Of a DNA stretch of 37,000 bases, positions 21,541 to 31,062 are shown in pieces. Made by a program: the position numbers and the translations under genes. The notes beneath the pieces were generated by a model. That model made no database searches. It saw only the letters and a program-made list of their open reading frames with translations, and was not told the origin of the DNA. This stretch comes from Glandiceps talaboti (Eukaryota; Hemichordata; Enteropneusta; Spengelidae). Position 1 is the stretch's first letter. Each line of letters opens with the position of its first letter. Location: contig NC_135558.1 of NCBI RefSeq assembly GCF_964340395.1, positions 16,396,271 through 16,433,270 of the forward strand, given 5' to 3'.

Positions 21541-22090
21541 TTTTACCCGGGCCTTGGCCATTTCCCTATGCAGTTGTATTGTTAAGTTCTATCACATCCC
21601 CGGATTTGTTGTCACAAACAAGAAGTCGTCCTCAATTAAGGCATTTTAGCTCCAAAAAAACTAGGTCAAAGTGTTTTAGTTATAGTCATTCATTATTTCC
21701 CAGGGAAAAAAGGTCAACACCTAGCTGAGGATGTCCTTCACCCCCTTAGAAAAGGACTCTGAACTAAAAATACACACCCAGCCATGTTGAATTATTCAAC
21801 AGCGTAAAATCCTTCACAATAACAGATCTAACGCTGGTTTTTAGCTAAGATTCCTGTGGAATATCGCATGTGAGACTAGTACTTTCAGACAGATTACCCA
21901 CAGAAACTCTTCGGGAAGGATTGCCATTTTGTCACACTAAACAGTGATATGATAACAAGGTACGGAGGGTAAAAATAGACGTCAATTTCATTTGCAGTAT
22001 ATAAATGAATTAATATCAAATAAAAAATGCGTGCAGGGGGGTACCCCAATAGTCGACTAAAACATAGCGTGGCTACAAGCGATCGCAAAT
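21541..22090. other. LINE A 5' flank and spacer
   Basis: Possibly the 5' UTR of LINE A up to about 21730. Nothing else supportable is seen on either strand. Confidence 0.4.
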
Positions 22091-22594
22091 AAAACCAGCT
22101 GCCAGCGCACTACCGTATGGACTGCCACATATAATATATAAGTGTACACAAAGCCTCAAGTCTCAATAAATGGCATATACAATTAGCCCAATACATTAAA
22201 GGGCATAACAATGTACGAGAGTTAATTGAGATTGATTGACTACGAAAAAAAAGGCAGGTCCATACGGTAGGGCAGCGGTTTGCTAATGTTTATAATGATT
22301 TAAATAAAGTTAATTATTTTTTTAATGTGTTAACTACATTTTTTTGTTTTTATTTTTTTATTTTTTAACTAAATTTTATCTATGGGTATTTTGTATTCCA
22401 TTTATTTCAACCCACATATAATATATAAGTGTACACAAAGTCTCAAGTCTCAATAAATGGCATATACAAATAGCCCAATACATTAAAGGGCATAACCTGT
22501 ACAATGTACGAGAGTGAATTGAGATTGATTGACTACCAAAAACGAAACAAAAAAGGCAGGTCCATACGGTAGGGCAGCGGTTTTGCTAATTTTT
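22091..22594 (+). mobile_element. Tandemly duplicated MITE (family 2)
   Basis: Two direct copies of about 200 bp, 287 bases apart (CCACATATAATATATAAG at 22125 and 22412). The first copy has inverted ends: AAAACCAGCTGCC...CTACCGTATGGAC on the left (22093-22124) and GTCCATACGGTAGGGCAGCGG on the right (22257-22279). The second lacks the left inverted end. Both are followed by the same T-rich (TTTTATTTTT) tract. Confidence 0.7.
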
Positions 22595-22909
22595 TATAAT
22601 GATTTAAATAAAGTTAATTATTTTTTTAATGTGTTACCTACATTTTTTATTTTTTATTTTTTTATTTTTAAAAATATTTGACGCCAACGTAAACGCCACC
22701 AACTGCATTCCATTTATCCCAATACTGTTTAAAGATTATGTTCTGTGCAACTGCCTTTATTTTCAACTCTGGTATTTTATCTGCTTCCCGATACTTTCTT
22801 AAGTATAATAGAACTGATTTTATGATAACGCTAAAGTTGATTGATCGACATCGTGTTGGCTCTGTATGAACTTTATTGATTGATGAAAATATTATAGTAA
22901 CAGTTGATA

Positions 22910-22940
22910 CCAGATTTAAACTGAATGCCTTCCGTAAGGA
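22910..22940. repeat. Left end of a second Helentron-like copy
   Basis: The same 21 bases that precede the left subterminal repeat at 20499 recur here, followed by CCTTCCGTAAGG (22928-22939). The exact inverse CCTTACGGAAGG lies at 24296-24307, so the pair may be the ends of one 1.4-kb copy or of two fragments. Confidence 0.55.
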
Positions 22941-23011
22941 TTTATGCAAGAAATTTAGCTCTATATCTGTTGTGGCATTGTTGACCATTGATTGTAATAC
23001 CGAAAAGATGA

Positions 23012-23660
23012 TTGTCGGTCAGAAGTGAAAGGAGTTTCGTTTCTTTTTCCAATAAACATTTTCAAAGGTGTAAAACTTTTTCAGCTTCGGAATCCTGGAA
23101 TGCATTGACAGCAGAGACTCTCCGTAATGCATGGCACAAACTCAAGTTGAACATCCCTTATGAAGCAGTTACAGAACCAGCGATCGTAACAACTGGTGGT
23201 GGAACAGTATCAGATGACGTCGACAACGAAAACATGCTGGTGTGATTGACCCGATCACTCCCACTGACAGACAGGAAATTTCGGACTGGCTTATACTACG
23301 AATGAAGCAGACCCCGGATACCAAACTTTTGATGATGAAGAGATATTTCTTCTACATATATTCAATTCACAATGTCGTTTTCCTATTATATTCAACTCTT
23401 TGTTTAGTTTTAGTATTAAATATTGATTAAGTACAGTTCATTAAAAAGGTTTCTATGTAGTATGGTATGTTTCATTTGTCTGAGAGTGCATGTAACATGT
23501 GTAAGTGTAATATGCAGCGTATGTGTACGTTAATTCTGTATGAGTGCGACCTTTTGACCCTACCCCCTCCCATCTCAATGCAGATCGCATATCCAAACTG
23601 ACCGCATATCCGAACTGACCGCATGTCCCCGTAAGCGTTCGAATAATCAACGTTTTACTG
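23012..23660 (+). pseudogene. pogo/Tigger-like DNA transposon remnant
   Basis: The C-terminal part of a pogo/Jerky-type transposase is visible: SWNALTAETLRNAWHKLKL at about 23095-23150, then, in another frame at about 23300-23345, NEADPGYQTFDDEEI. Both blocks are standard near the end of this family. At 23636-23660 an end resembling Tigger termini (TTCGAATAATCAACG then TTTTACTG) is followed by TA, the target-site dinucleotide of the superfamily. The DDE core and left end are not seen. Confidence 0.65.
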
Positions 23661-23994
23661 TACTTCCTAAACTTCTAATCAAAAATCTAAAAAGACACGA
23701 TTTCTCTTTATTCATCTGCGCATCAGTGTGTGAAATTTGAAAATGATAAGTCGATATTTGACGAAATTGAAATGATGATAAATATTTCACCTGTTTGTGA
23801 ACTCCACGCTCATTGTAAACCTATTTTAAGGCCAAGAAAAAAAATTGTTTTCTGGTGAGTTTGAATCACTTAAATACCCTGCCTTGCTTTTTTCTTGTGT
23901 TTGTGCAGCCAATGCAGAGTGCAGATCCAAGGGAAACAAAATAAGGTTGGCATGAAACCCCTGAAAACAGAGTCTTTCTCAGTAGTGTAGAGCA

Positions 23995-24050
23995 CGAGTA
24001 TAAAGTTGGCATCAGATTCAGATTCGGATATGACGCCAACTTTATACTCG
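23995..24050. repeat. Perfect 16-bp inverted repeat
   Basis: CGAGTATAAAGTTGGC (23995-24010) and its exact inverse (24035-24050) surround a 24-base loop. It would form a cruciform or RNA hairpin. It lies between the pogo remnant and the Helentron-like right end and may belong to either or to another MITE. Confidence 0.75.
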
Positions 24051-24099
24051 TTCGATTGAACAATTACTCATATTGGTCATTAATATTCATCGGATTATC

Positions 24100-24189
24100 A
24101 CCAAAACCTAATCAGGTCTGGCCATTACCCTAAGGAACATGTCTATGAAATTTCGTTTGAATTGATGCAGCCATTTTTCTGGAAATGGT

Positions 24190-24273
<84 letters not shown>

Positions 24274-24313
24274 CTTATCAGTATATGATAACCTTCCTTA
24301 CGGAAGGTAAAAA
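24100..24313. mobile_element. Right end of a second Helentron-like copy
   Basis: Matches the right part of copy 1: AAAACCTAATCAGGTCTGGCC, a degenerate middle, CAGCCATTTTTCTGGAAATG, a long (AC)n(AG)n microsatellite (24191-24273) and a terminal hairpin ACCTTCC-TTAC-GGAAGGT (24291-24308) followed by AAAAATG, as in copy 1. It abuts the coding part of the Cys/His ORF on minus. Confidence 0.7.
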
Positions 24314-24668
24314 TGTAGTAATCGAGATTATACCTCTCGAAAACGTTTTTTATGTGATTTTTAGGATTATAAATATTTTTACTTTTCACTTGTTCACATT
24401 TATCTAGAGGTCTACTAGTTTTTGATAACAAAGCACAGCAATCAAAGCAGTGGAACCTTCCAAAGATGTTACCACAAATGTTTTTACAAATATCGTCGCG
24501 AGGTATATTGAATTGTCTACATATATTACAATGTATAACATCATACATGTTCATGTCTGATATCGAATCACAACAATGTGAGCTATGGGATTTTCTAAAG
24601 AACTTACCGCAAATGTTTGTACAATCGTGGGTTGCATCTTTCTGTTTACATAATTTACATACTTCCAT
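24303..24668 (-). CDS. Cys/His-rich protein with two zinc-binding-like modules (3' end lost)
   Basis: About 122 residues before the frame runs into a microsatellite of an inserted repeat. Two tandem modules are visible: residues 4-33 (CKLC, then Cys16 and Cys20, then HSSHCC) and about 46-78 (CNIC, then CKNIC, then FHCFDCC). The pattern is C-x2-C-x8/9-C-x3-C-G/x-F-x-H-x2-H/D-C-C, which suggests metal binding. I do not recognise the family. It is the last ORF of the compact minus-strand series at 24779-27188. The long Ser/Leu/Val/Cys tail that would follow below 24290 is microsatellite translation. Confidence 0.5.
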
Positions 24669-24748
24669 TTTATATTTATATATATTTTTGTTAAATAAAC
24701 TAATAATATTCCACCACCAGCTAAATAAAGGTATTGGTACATCTTCAT
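24669..24748 (-). CDS. Possible small membrane protein
   Basis: From ATG at 24748 the frame reads MKMYQYLYLAGGGILLVYLT, one likely membrane segment with a basic tail. It then overlaps the start of the Cys/His ORF in another frame. The position between two ORFs of the series and the hydrophobic core make it credible, but it is very short. Confidence 0.3.
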
Positions 24749-24778
24749 ATTGTTAGCTAACTTTGGATCTCTTATAGC

Positions 24779-25340
24779 CTATTCAAGTTGGATGTTTGTT
24801 AAAGTATAATCCCAACCATCTGTGTCTTCACTCACCAGGATTTGTTTAACAGGAGCAAGAGTAAGCCCCCATTCAATATGACTACCTAAGCTCGAAGGAT
24901 ATACGGCTCCATGTCTATTTGTTATGGGATGCAATTTTGCAAGATCGATTGCATATTTTTTTACCATATACCTTATAAAGTGCGGCCTCTCCTAAGTAAT
25001 TCCCACCACCAACGCCATCAATGTTATCGCTTCTCAATTTTCTAAGATTTTCTGACTGAATTCCATACAAAGTTTTATTTGTTCTATCCGTATACATAAT
25101 ATTATATGTTTGTACTAATTTGTAACCTATTAAATCCATAAGGATTTCACCCCCAAATTTTAAAACTAGTCGACTGATCACGTTGGCAGTCAAATTTTGG
25201 ACGACAAAGTTTTTATTATGACCTTCTAGTTTAAGATCAAAGACGAGATTGATTTTATCCATTAGAACAGTGGTGTTCTCTAATATTGGACATCTGATAT
25301 ATAAAACTTCACCGGGCTTTGCACGATTTGGATTATACAT
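24779..25340 (-). pseudogene. Candidate capsid-like protein of a virus-derived element (broken, truncated)
   Basis: Frame 1 starts at ATG 25340, which overlaps the previous ORF's stop by one base (TAATG). It reads MYNPNRAKPGEVLYIRCPIL, then LVLKFGGEILMD and LYGIQSENLRKLRS. At about 24960 coding passes to another frame (24967-24779: GAVYPSSL, WGLTLAPV, YTLTNIQLE), which ends at an in-frame TAG. I recognise these blocks from a longer protein repeated in many marine invertebrate genomes. The beta-rich character and repeated spread suggest a jelly-roll major capsid protein as in Polinton-like elements, but this is inference. The rest of the C-terminus is missing. Confidence 0.5.
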
Positions 25341-26599
25341 TACAACGTGATGAGTTCGCTCTCCTTTACTACCGAGAGCACTTTGTTTTGATTAATCACC
25401 TCGAAGTTCTTTACTGTAAGGCATTTTCTTATACTATATATAATAAAAAAAATATATTTCTGTTCATAAAGGTACAATGCTAATGCAGTTGCCAACAACC
25501 ATACATGCTCACCTATAAATCCTACCACCTTCCCCGCTGTTTTTAATACAAACGATACAATAGAGCCTATAATACCCGGCAGTACCATCGCTGCTTTATT
25601 ACCGAGCCATTTCAGTGTTTCTGCAACACGTTTAACGACTGCTTTGACTGGACCGCCGGTACCGGACTCACCCCCACTAGTGCCGCCAGATTTGGTGGGC
25701 ACTCCTATTGCAATGGCCACGGTAGTTATGACTAAACTGAGGGCTGTTGCCAATGAAACGATAGTAACGCCACTGCATTTGAAAAGAATTGTTAGCTTAT
25801 CTTTAATGGTAAGTTCTGGGTCTTTGAGTACTTCTTTCAAAGCAGATGTCTCAGCTAACGTATTGTGTAAACTATTAGATTCTTTATTAAATTTTAGGAT
25901 ATGAATCTGAAGTCTATCTAATTCCTTTTTTCGTCTTGAGATAATTCTTCGATTTTTGTCGGTTCTCTAATTCTTTTAAACTCTTCTAAACTCTTGTTTG
26001 CTGTATCAAGCTCTTTACACATGACTACGTATTCAGGATTGAGTTCATTCCATTCCTCAATTTTGTTTTCAACCTTAGTGATTTCATCTTTGTTACCTAC
26101 ATGTACAGTATCACTTCTGAGATAGGCTTGATAGTCCCTTAATTGACCAACCATTGATGGTGTGAGATTATCAACATTTTTTTATTTATACGAAGTGTCT
26201 CAGAATCCCTATTTGCAGCTTCAGCACCAATTTTAAATTTTATTGTTCTATAAGCTAAAAGTTTAACGGTTTTTTTTTTGTAATTCGTTGATTTTTATAA
26301 TACAGCTCTCCATCCTTTCCTAAATATATATATTTGTTTCCAATTCACTACTTCGGTTAACTTCCACATCACGTTTTTCGATAACTGTGTCAATAGTTTT
26401 CAAGAATACTTTAGTTTGTAGTTCAGTAAGTTTATCTGTGTCATGATAGCCCTCTATGAATGATGTTTCTTCCTCCGTTGGCTGCACAGTTGGGTTTTGA
26501 GTAAAGTCGGGCAGTGACATCTTCACTTTTCTCTTCATAATCTTCATCATAAAATTCCTTAAAAGGATCATCAATTTCCAAAGGATCAAAGTCGGCCAT
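25340..26599 (-). pseudogene. Coiled-coil and membrane protein of the same element (several frameshifts)
   Basis: Starts at ATG 26599, one base after the previous stop, with an acidic N-terminus (MADFDPLEIDDPFKEFYDE). Coding then moves through other frames at about 26520, 26330, 26270-26170 and 26154-25918 (VGQLRDYQAYLRSDTVHVGN, then a charged helical stretch EITKVENKIEEW...). The last part (25840-25340) is 166 codons long with hydrophobic segments at residues 24-48, 86-100 and 104-126 and a Gly-rich linker (52-64). It ends in TAA at 25342-25340. The whole is one disrupted gene of a family I have seen beside the capsid-like protein in invertebrates. It could be a virion membrane or scaffold protein; no function is shown. 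Confidence 0.55.
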
Positions 26600-26600
26600 C

Positions 26601-27188
26601 CTATATAAATATGTAACTTAAAACTCTTACCCCAACTAATATTCCAAGCGTTGAATATTCATGAACAATATCATGCTTTGAAGTCATTGCACCCGTTTCA
26701 ACTTGGTTTTCAACTTCATTGGGCCTGTCAAACCGTTGGACTAGGTCATCATGACCTTCCATTTCCCTCAATGCTGTTTTTTTCACGTCATTATTTATGT
26801 CGTTATAACTGAACTTCATATCTTCTGTTGCCTGTTGTAAGAAATTGTTATAACCTGCCACATTCGTATTCAAATTTATGATCATTTTACTCGGGATTAA
26901 CCATAAAGAAGGAGAAATGGCTAGATCTAACTTTACCCTCGTTGCATCGATTACATTTTGGTAACGGGGCATGTTATCCTCATTTATTCCTCTTGTCTCG
27001 TCTTCCAGTAATGCAACCATTTTTTGTCTCGTTTCTTGCCAGGCGCCTCCAGGGTCCGCTATACTTACTCGTGTGTCTGCTTGACTTCCTAACACACAAT
27101 ATACATAAGCCTCGATTGATCGATTTAATCGTCCTAAACCTGCTTGTGTGAAGCCTGTACTGTTTTTTAAAGCTAACATTGATTTCAT
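26601..27188 (-). CDS. Conserved protein of the virus-like module (GLGRLNRS family)
   Basis: An intact 195-residue ORF, the first of the minus-strand series. It starts MKSMLALKNSTGFTQAGLGR and carries a strongly patterned core, LGRLNRSIEAYVYCVLGSQA, DPGGAWQETR, MPRYQNVIDATRVKLDLAIS and LWLIPSKMI. The C-terminus is charged, with a short hydrophobic end. There is no signal peptide or membrane anchor, and it is mostly helical by composition. I recognise it as one of a recurring set of uncharacterised marine-invertebrate proteins encoded beside the two downstream genes, and would guess a structural or packaging role in a virus-derived element. Its stop TAG (26603-26601) is one base from the next ATG. 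Confidence 0.6.
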   Translation of the reverse strand: MKSMLALKNSTGFTQAGLGRLNRSIEAYVYCVLGSQADTRVSIADPGGAWQETRQKMVALLEDETRGINEDNMPRYQNVIDATRVKLDLAISPSLWLIPSKMIINLNTNVAGYNNFLQQATEDMKFSYNDINNDVKKTALREMEGHDDLVQRFDRPNEVENQVETGAMTSKHDIVHEYSTLGILVGVRVLSYIFI

Positions 27189-28740
27189 GGAATTATATAT
27201 TTATCACATAACTAAGTATTTCCCCGTATTTTTCTGAAGTTCTAAAACGTATTTTCCGAATACTGCATCATTTCATTGCACTATATTCTTCATGGCATAT
27301 TAAAAAATGGCGCCCGACGGCTATGCAAATTACATAATCGCGTGACCTGTCGCGAGGTCAAGCTTACCATATGTATGGTATCGGTCATACTGTTGTGTGG
27401 TTTCTCAACCAAAATTATCGGTTACAACCTTATGATGTACATGTAATACCGAATTTAGTTTAAAACGTAAGTAGAATTGTCTGAATACGACTTTTGTGCC
27501 GTCATTTTAATCATATTTTCTCGGGTTGTGTAAGTTCGGAGATCTGAGCTCGATGGAAAATTGGAAGCTTGCCGGCTGCTACATCGATAATCTATGTGAT
27601 TTTTAAATAGAATAAAATGTATCAAATAAAAAGAAAAGGACTTCTACGTATCAAACTCATGCCATCCAAGGAGATATGTAACGTAATGTATGCATTTACG
27701 TTTTGAAAGCACATAATTATTATGATAAACTTGATAGTAGCGTAGGATTGACACGAACACTCGAACAGTACGGAGAAAAAATAGTTTGGTAGAACGGGGC
27801 TGATATGCTCTGAAATAATCCCTGTTTGACGTCACACAGTAGAAGATATGCACGTATTTATGTGATAAACAATAAAATCAAAGTCAAAGTCACATATCAT
27901 TGGTTTGAATGAATACTAGTATTACATTACTTCACTTGTAAGTAATCTATAAAGTGAGAAAGGCAGGCAAATTAATAAAAATTCCAAAACATATATTCAA
28001 ATGTGCATAGCAACAAGACTAGGCCCATAGCAACAGCTAAATGATGGGTTATATTGCAAAGATGAAAGGCTGCGCTATTTAAAAAAAAACTTTACAAGGT
28101 CAAAAATAGCTGGATATTATTTTTTAAATAAGCTTTCTGTTAAACATCTCTTTACAATCCTCGAATACGTAAGATTTCTAACATCAACTAAAAGTAAATT
28201 GCCTTATTTCAGCTCCTGAAGGAGGATTAGAGAAAATTCTCTTTCATAGTCGTTTGTATAGAGAAAAAAACAATGATATATGTTTTGGAATTTCTTTCAT
28301 TTAACATCAAAGTAGGAAATAGTCATAAAAACGTCAACATTGTTTTCGTTTGAAGTTGTGTTAATCTTATGTTATTTAAAAAAAACATTGCAGTCTTTAA
28401 TTTCTGGTGCGTGTTTTTTTTCTACTTGAGAACAAATCTAGAATAGTCCCTGAAATATCCACCAGTCTACAAAATAAGTATTGATGAATTAGATATTGAA
28501 TGTTATATTTCACTCTCGTTGACTGGCTATATATTTATATCATTCCTCGGAACATTTCAACATCCGTATTTCCTATTTGACTTTGCTTTGTTGGCTTTTG
28601 GAGACTCGAAGAGTTAATTAAACTAACAAAGACGACCAATTGTAAAACAGTTGTGGTTGCCAAGTTGTTGTACTTACTAATAACTATGTAGAACTCAACC
28701 AGACATACCATGCTGTAAACGAAAAATAAAACGATTTCAT
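27189..28740. other. Gene-free stretch
   Basis: AT-rich, no supported gene. A small palindrome (ACCATATGTATGGT, about 27366-27379) was noted. The left border of the virus-like element should lie here if it has one, but no terminal inverted repeat was recognised. Confidence 0.4.
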
Positions 28741-28758
28741 GCTCTCTCTCTCTCTCTC

Positions 28759-28828
<70 letters not shown>
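28741..28828. repeat. (CT)n microsatellite
   Basis: About 85 bases of CT repeats with one CA interruption near 28760. It sits at the outer end of the inverted repeat unit at 28829-29105. Confidence 0.95.
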
Positions 28829-28830
<2 letters not shown>

Positions 28831-29105
28831 AGTGTAAGAGCGTACGTATACACCTACGTGTAAGTGACGATACCTGTGTCACAGTGTGGCTAATTCCTAA
28901 CTTAGACAAGCTCGTTAAATCCTGGTACCCTAGCAAGATGGTTAGAGTGGAGCATCGTTTACGTTTTGTCGATCTACCTACAACTATACTACTTAGGCAC
29001 CGAAACTTAATGTAATATATATTTTCGTATTGTTCAAACCATACTAAGACACTAAATCAAGTTGTGTGATTATTTGCAAAATGCAAAGAAACTATTTAAA
29101 GTTCT
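28829..29105 (-). repeat. Inverted repeat unit, copy A
   Basis: About 277 bases nearly identical, in opposite orientation, to 32577-32805; shared blocks include GGTACCAGGATTTAACGAGC and GCCACACTGTGACACAGG (as read on minus). Copy A has about 10, 10 and 28 extra bases at three places. It is flanked by CT repeats outside and by a short ORF (29120-29443) inside. Confidence 0.85.
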
Positions 29106-29119
29106 AGTTTTAGATATCG

Positions 29120-29443
29120 TCAGAAAGGTACGTACATGTACCGATGTAGACGTCCTTCAACACCTCGGCTACTTGATTTTCTCAGTATGCTTCCTAAATT
29201 TCCAGCTCTGTTCAATATGTCAGGATCACTTTCATTAAAATCAATATCGTACCGATTAGCTAATCGAAGCAGCTGACCTACACCCATTTTCTTTTTTTTC
29301 TGTCCATGGAAAACAGACTGGAATCGAGAACAAAATGTTGTCTGCTCGTCTGGTTGAACATCATAATATTCATCGACGTCATCCAGAAACTCAGGAGCAA
29401 TACAGGAGTAAACGAGTTTCGTATATCGATTCATCTTCCCCAA
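29120..29443 (-). CDS. Hypothetical 107-aa protein
   Basis: Starts MGKMNRYTKLVYSCIAPEFL. An acidic stretch (DDVDEYYDVQPDEQ) is followed by a basic run (GQKKKK) and MGVGQLLRLANRYDIDFNES. No family is recognised. The composition is more protein-like than neighbouring chance ORFs, and it lies just inside the inverted repeat copy A. It could be an exon or a gene fragment of a mobile element, or spurious. Confidence 0.3.
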   Translation of the reverse strand: MGKMNRYTKLVYSCIAPEFLDDVDEYYDVQPDEQTTFCSRFQSVFHGQKKKKMGVGQLLRLANRYDIDFNESDPDILNRAGNLGSILRKSSSRGVEGRLHRYMYVPF

Positions 29444-29595
29444 AATTAAAGAATTTATAATGTTGTTTCGAAACTTGCGTCTTTTATATTAATCACACAT
29501 ATGTTTTGGTTCTCATTAACCAACCTGTCACGAATATGGCCCAGAATATTTAATATTCGATAATAATTAATATTTAATATTCGATATTTCTATTA

Positions 29596-29948
29596 TTTAG
29601 GCCTAGTTAGTTTCGATTACATTCAATTTTATAATAGGTGGGGTAGGTAGATTTTTTATTTTATCTTATTATATTTGTTTTCATGTGTGAGTGTCTAGTC
29701 CAGGTTTTCCATTGTTTTTCAAATGGTCTCTGTGTTATTTATTTCTTCATATCAGATGTACAGCCATTACAGATTGGGAGAATAGTTTTATATTGTCTTT
29801 TTAAGTTGATGTCAGTTTCCGCACCCACTATTTCTTGTGATATTTCACGATTTCCGCGATTTCAATATTTTTTCTCGAATACGTAAAAAAAAGTTTAGGG
29901 TCGGCAGTGAAAAACTGTGTGGGGTCGGGTATTTTGTCTAGGTCTTAT
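29596..29948 (+). mobile_element. MITE family 1, copy 2
   Basis: Starts TTTAGGCCTAG, then CGATTACATTCAATTTT, and follows copy 1 over its length to GGGGTCGGG. The outer ends are partly eroded (right tip TCTAGGTCTTA). Confidence 0.82.
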
Positions 29949-30361
29949 TGAATTTTTTTAAAAAAAAATAGAAATTACCATATCACTTGATGAACTATTC
30001 ATCAACAAAATTCCAAAATTTATATTGGAATATTAAAGATAAACGCCGTTCATTTTTCATCCGTTACAAATTGCACCTAATTTAACGTTTGTTTCGATTT
30101 GAATCTCGAACAAACAATGGATTAAAAACGAGGGAAAACACCATCTGTGTGGATATAAAGCAAATAATGGCCCTAGCCCGTTCTGTATGTTTACAAAACA
30201 CTTCGTGGGTAAATAATAAAATAAAATAATGGTGCCATATTTCAAAAATAAATATACCACACAATACTGATAATGAAGTATGATCAATACTTTTGTTGAG
30301 AATAAAAGAATAAAATCAATGTTTCATTTAAAGGGAAGGGATACCTTGTAAGCACATGTTG
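29949..30361. other. Spacer between MITE copies
   Basis: AT-rich, no supported gene; overlapping short minus-strand ORFs at 30057-30287 have no recognisable features. Confidence 0.4.
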
Positions 30362-30712
30362 TTTAGGCCTAAACAATGTTTGGTTTCGGTTACTCGGCCC
30401 CCACCTAGCTTTTCACTGCCAACCCTAAACTGTTTTTACGTATTCGAGAAAAAAATAAAATCGCTAGAAATAGTGGATGCGGAAACTGAGGTTAATTTAA
30501 AAAGGCAAAATAAATTAAAACGGTTCTTCCAATCTGTAATTGCTGTACATCTGATGAGAAGAAACCAATAACACAGAGACCATATGGAAAACAACGGAAA
30601 GCATAACTACCTAAACAATACACTCACATATGAAAAAAATATATTTATATAAAATAAGATAAAAAGTCTACCTACCCCAGCTGTTGTAAAATTGAACGTA
30701 ATCGGAACCGCA
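30362..30712 (-). mobile_element. MITE family 1, copy 3
   Basis: Reverse orientation: TTTAGGCCTAAAC then TTTCGGTTACTCGGCCCCC at the low end, CTACCTACCCC and ATCGGAACCGCA at the high end. Internal blocks match the other copies in inverse. Confidence 0.82.
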
Positions 30713-30910
30713 TAATTGTTTATGCTTGTACGACTGCAAGGTTGTTTAGCAAGTCTCCTAGGACACTTCCTCTTAACTTCGGATGTCAACCAACTCCGTA
30801 CTCGAGAGTGAAAGTGATTGAAACCAACGCATTTTATAATATATGTATATGTTCATCATGGAAGTACTAAGATTCGAAACACAAGTTCTCTTCTTCCACT
30901 TTTGATGTGA

Positions 30911-31062
30911 GAAACAGACATGTTTAGAACAAATCACTTGACCTTCTTTAGTGTCTAACTGGATCTAACAATGAATTTGGATCAAATTCTGACCATTCTG
31001 TCATCAGATCCAGTTTAGACACTGAAGAAGGACAAGTGATTTGTTTGAAACGTGTCTGTTTC
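30911..31062. repeat. 152-bp near-palindrome (fold-back)
   Basis: Arms of about 56-57 bases (30911-30966 and 31006-31062) match in inverse with only about five mismatches and one indel; for example GAAACAGACA at the outer left pairs with TGTCTGTTTC at the outer right, and CAAATCACTTG with CAAGTGATTTG. The loop is about 40 bases. It could be a fold-back MITE or a hairpin RNA source. Confidence 0.85.

Noticed and set aside
22668-22988. 106-aa minus-strand ORF sharing a short peptide with the LINE A endonuclease frame
   Set aside because: The shared residues come from the Helentron-like left-end sequence present at both places, not from a common protein.
24108-24302. C-terminal extension of the Cys/His ORF with Ser-Leu and Val-Cys runs
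   Set aside because: Translation of the (AC)n(AG)n microsatellite of the Helentron-like repeat.
27317-27327. TGGCGCCCGA, identical to the start of a tRNA-Lys primer-binding site
   Set aside because: No LTR end upstream and no gag or pol downstream; judged chance.
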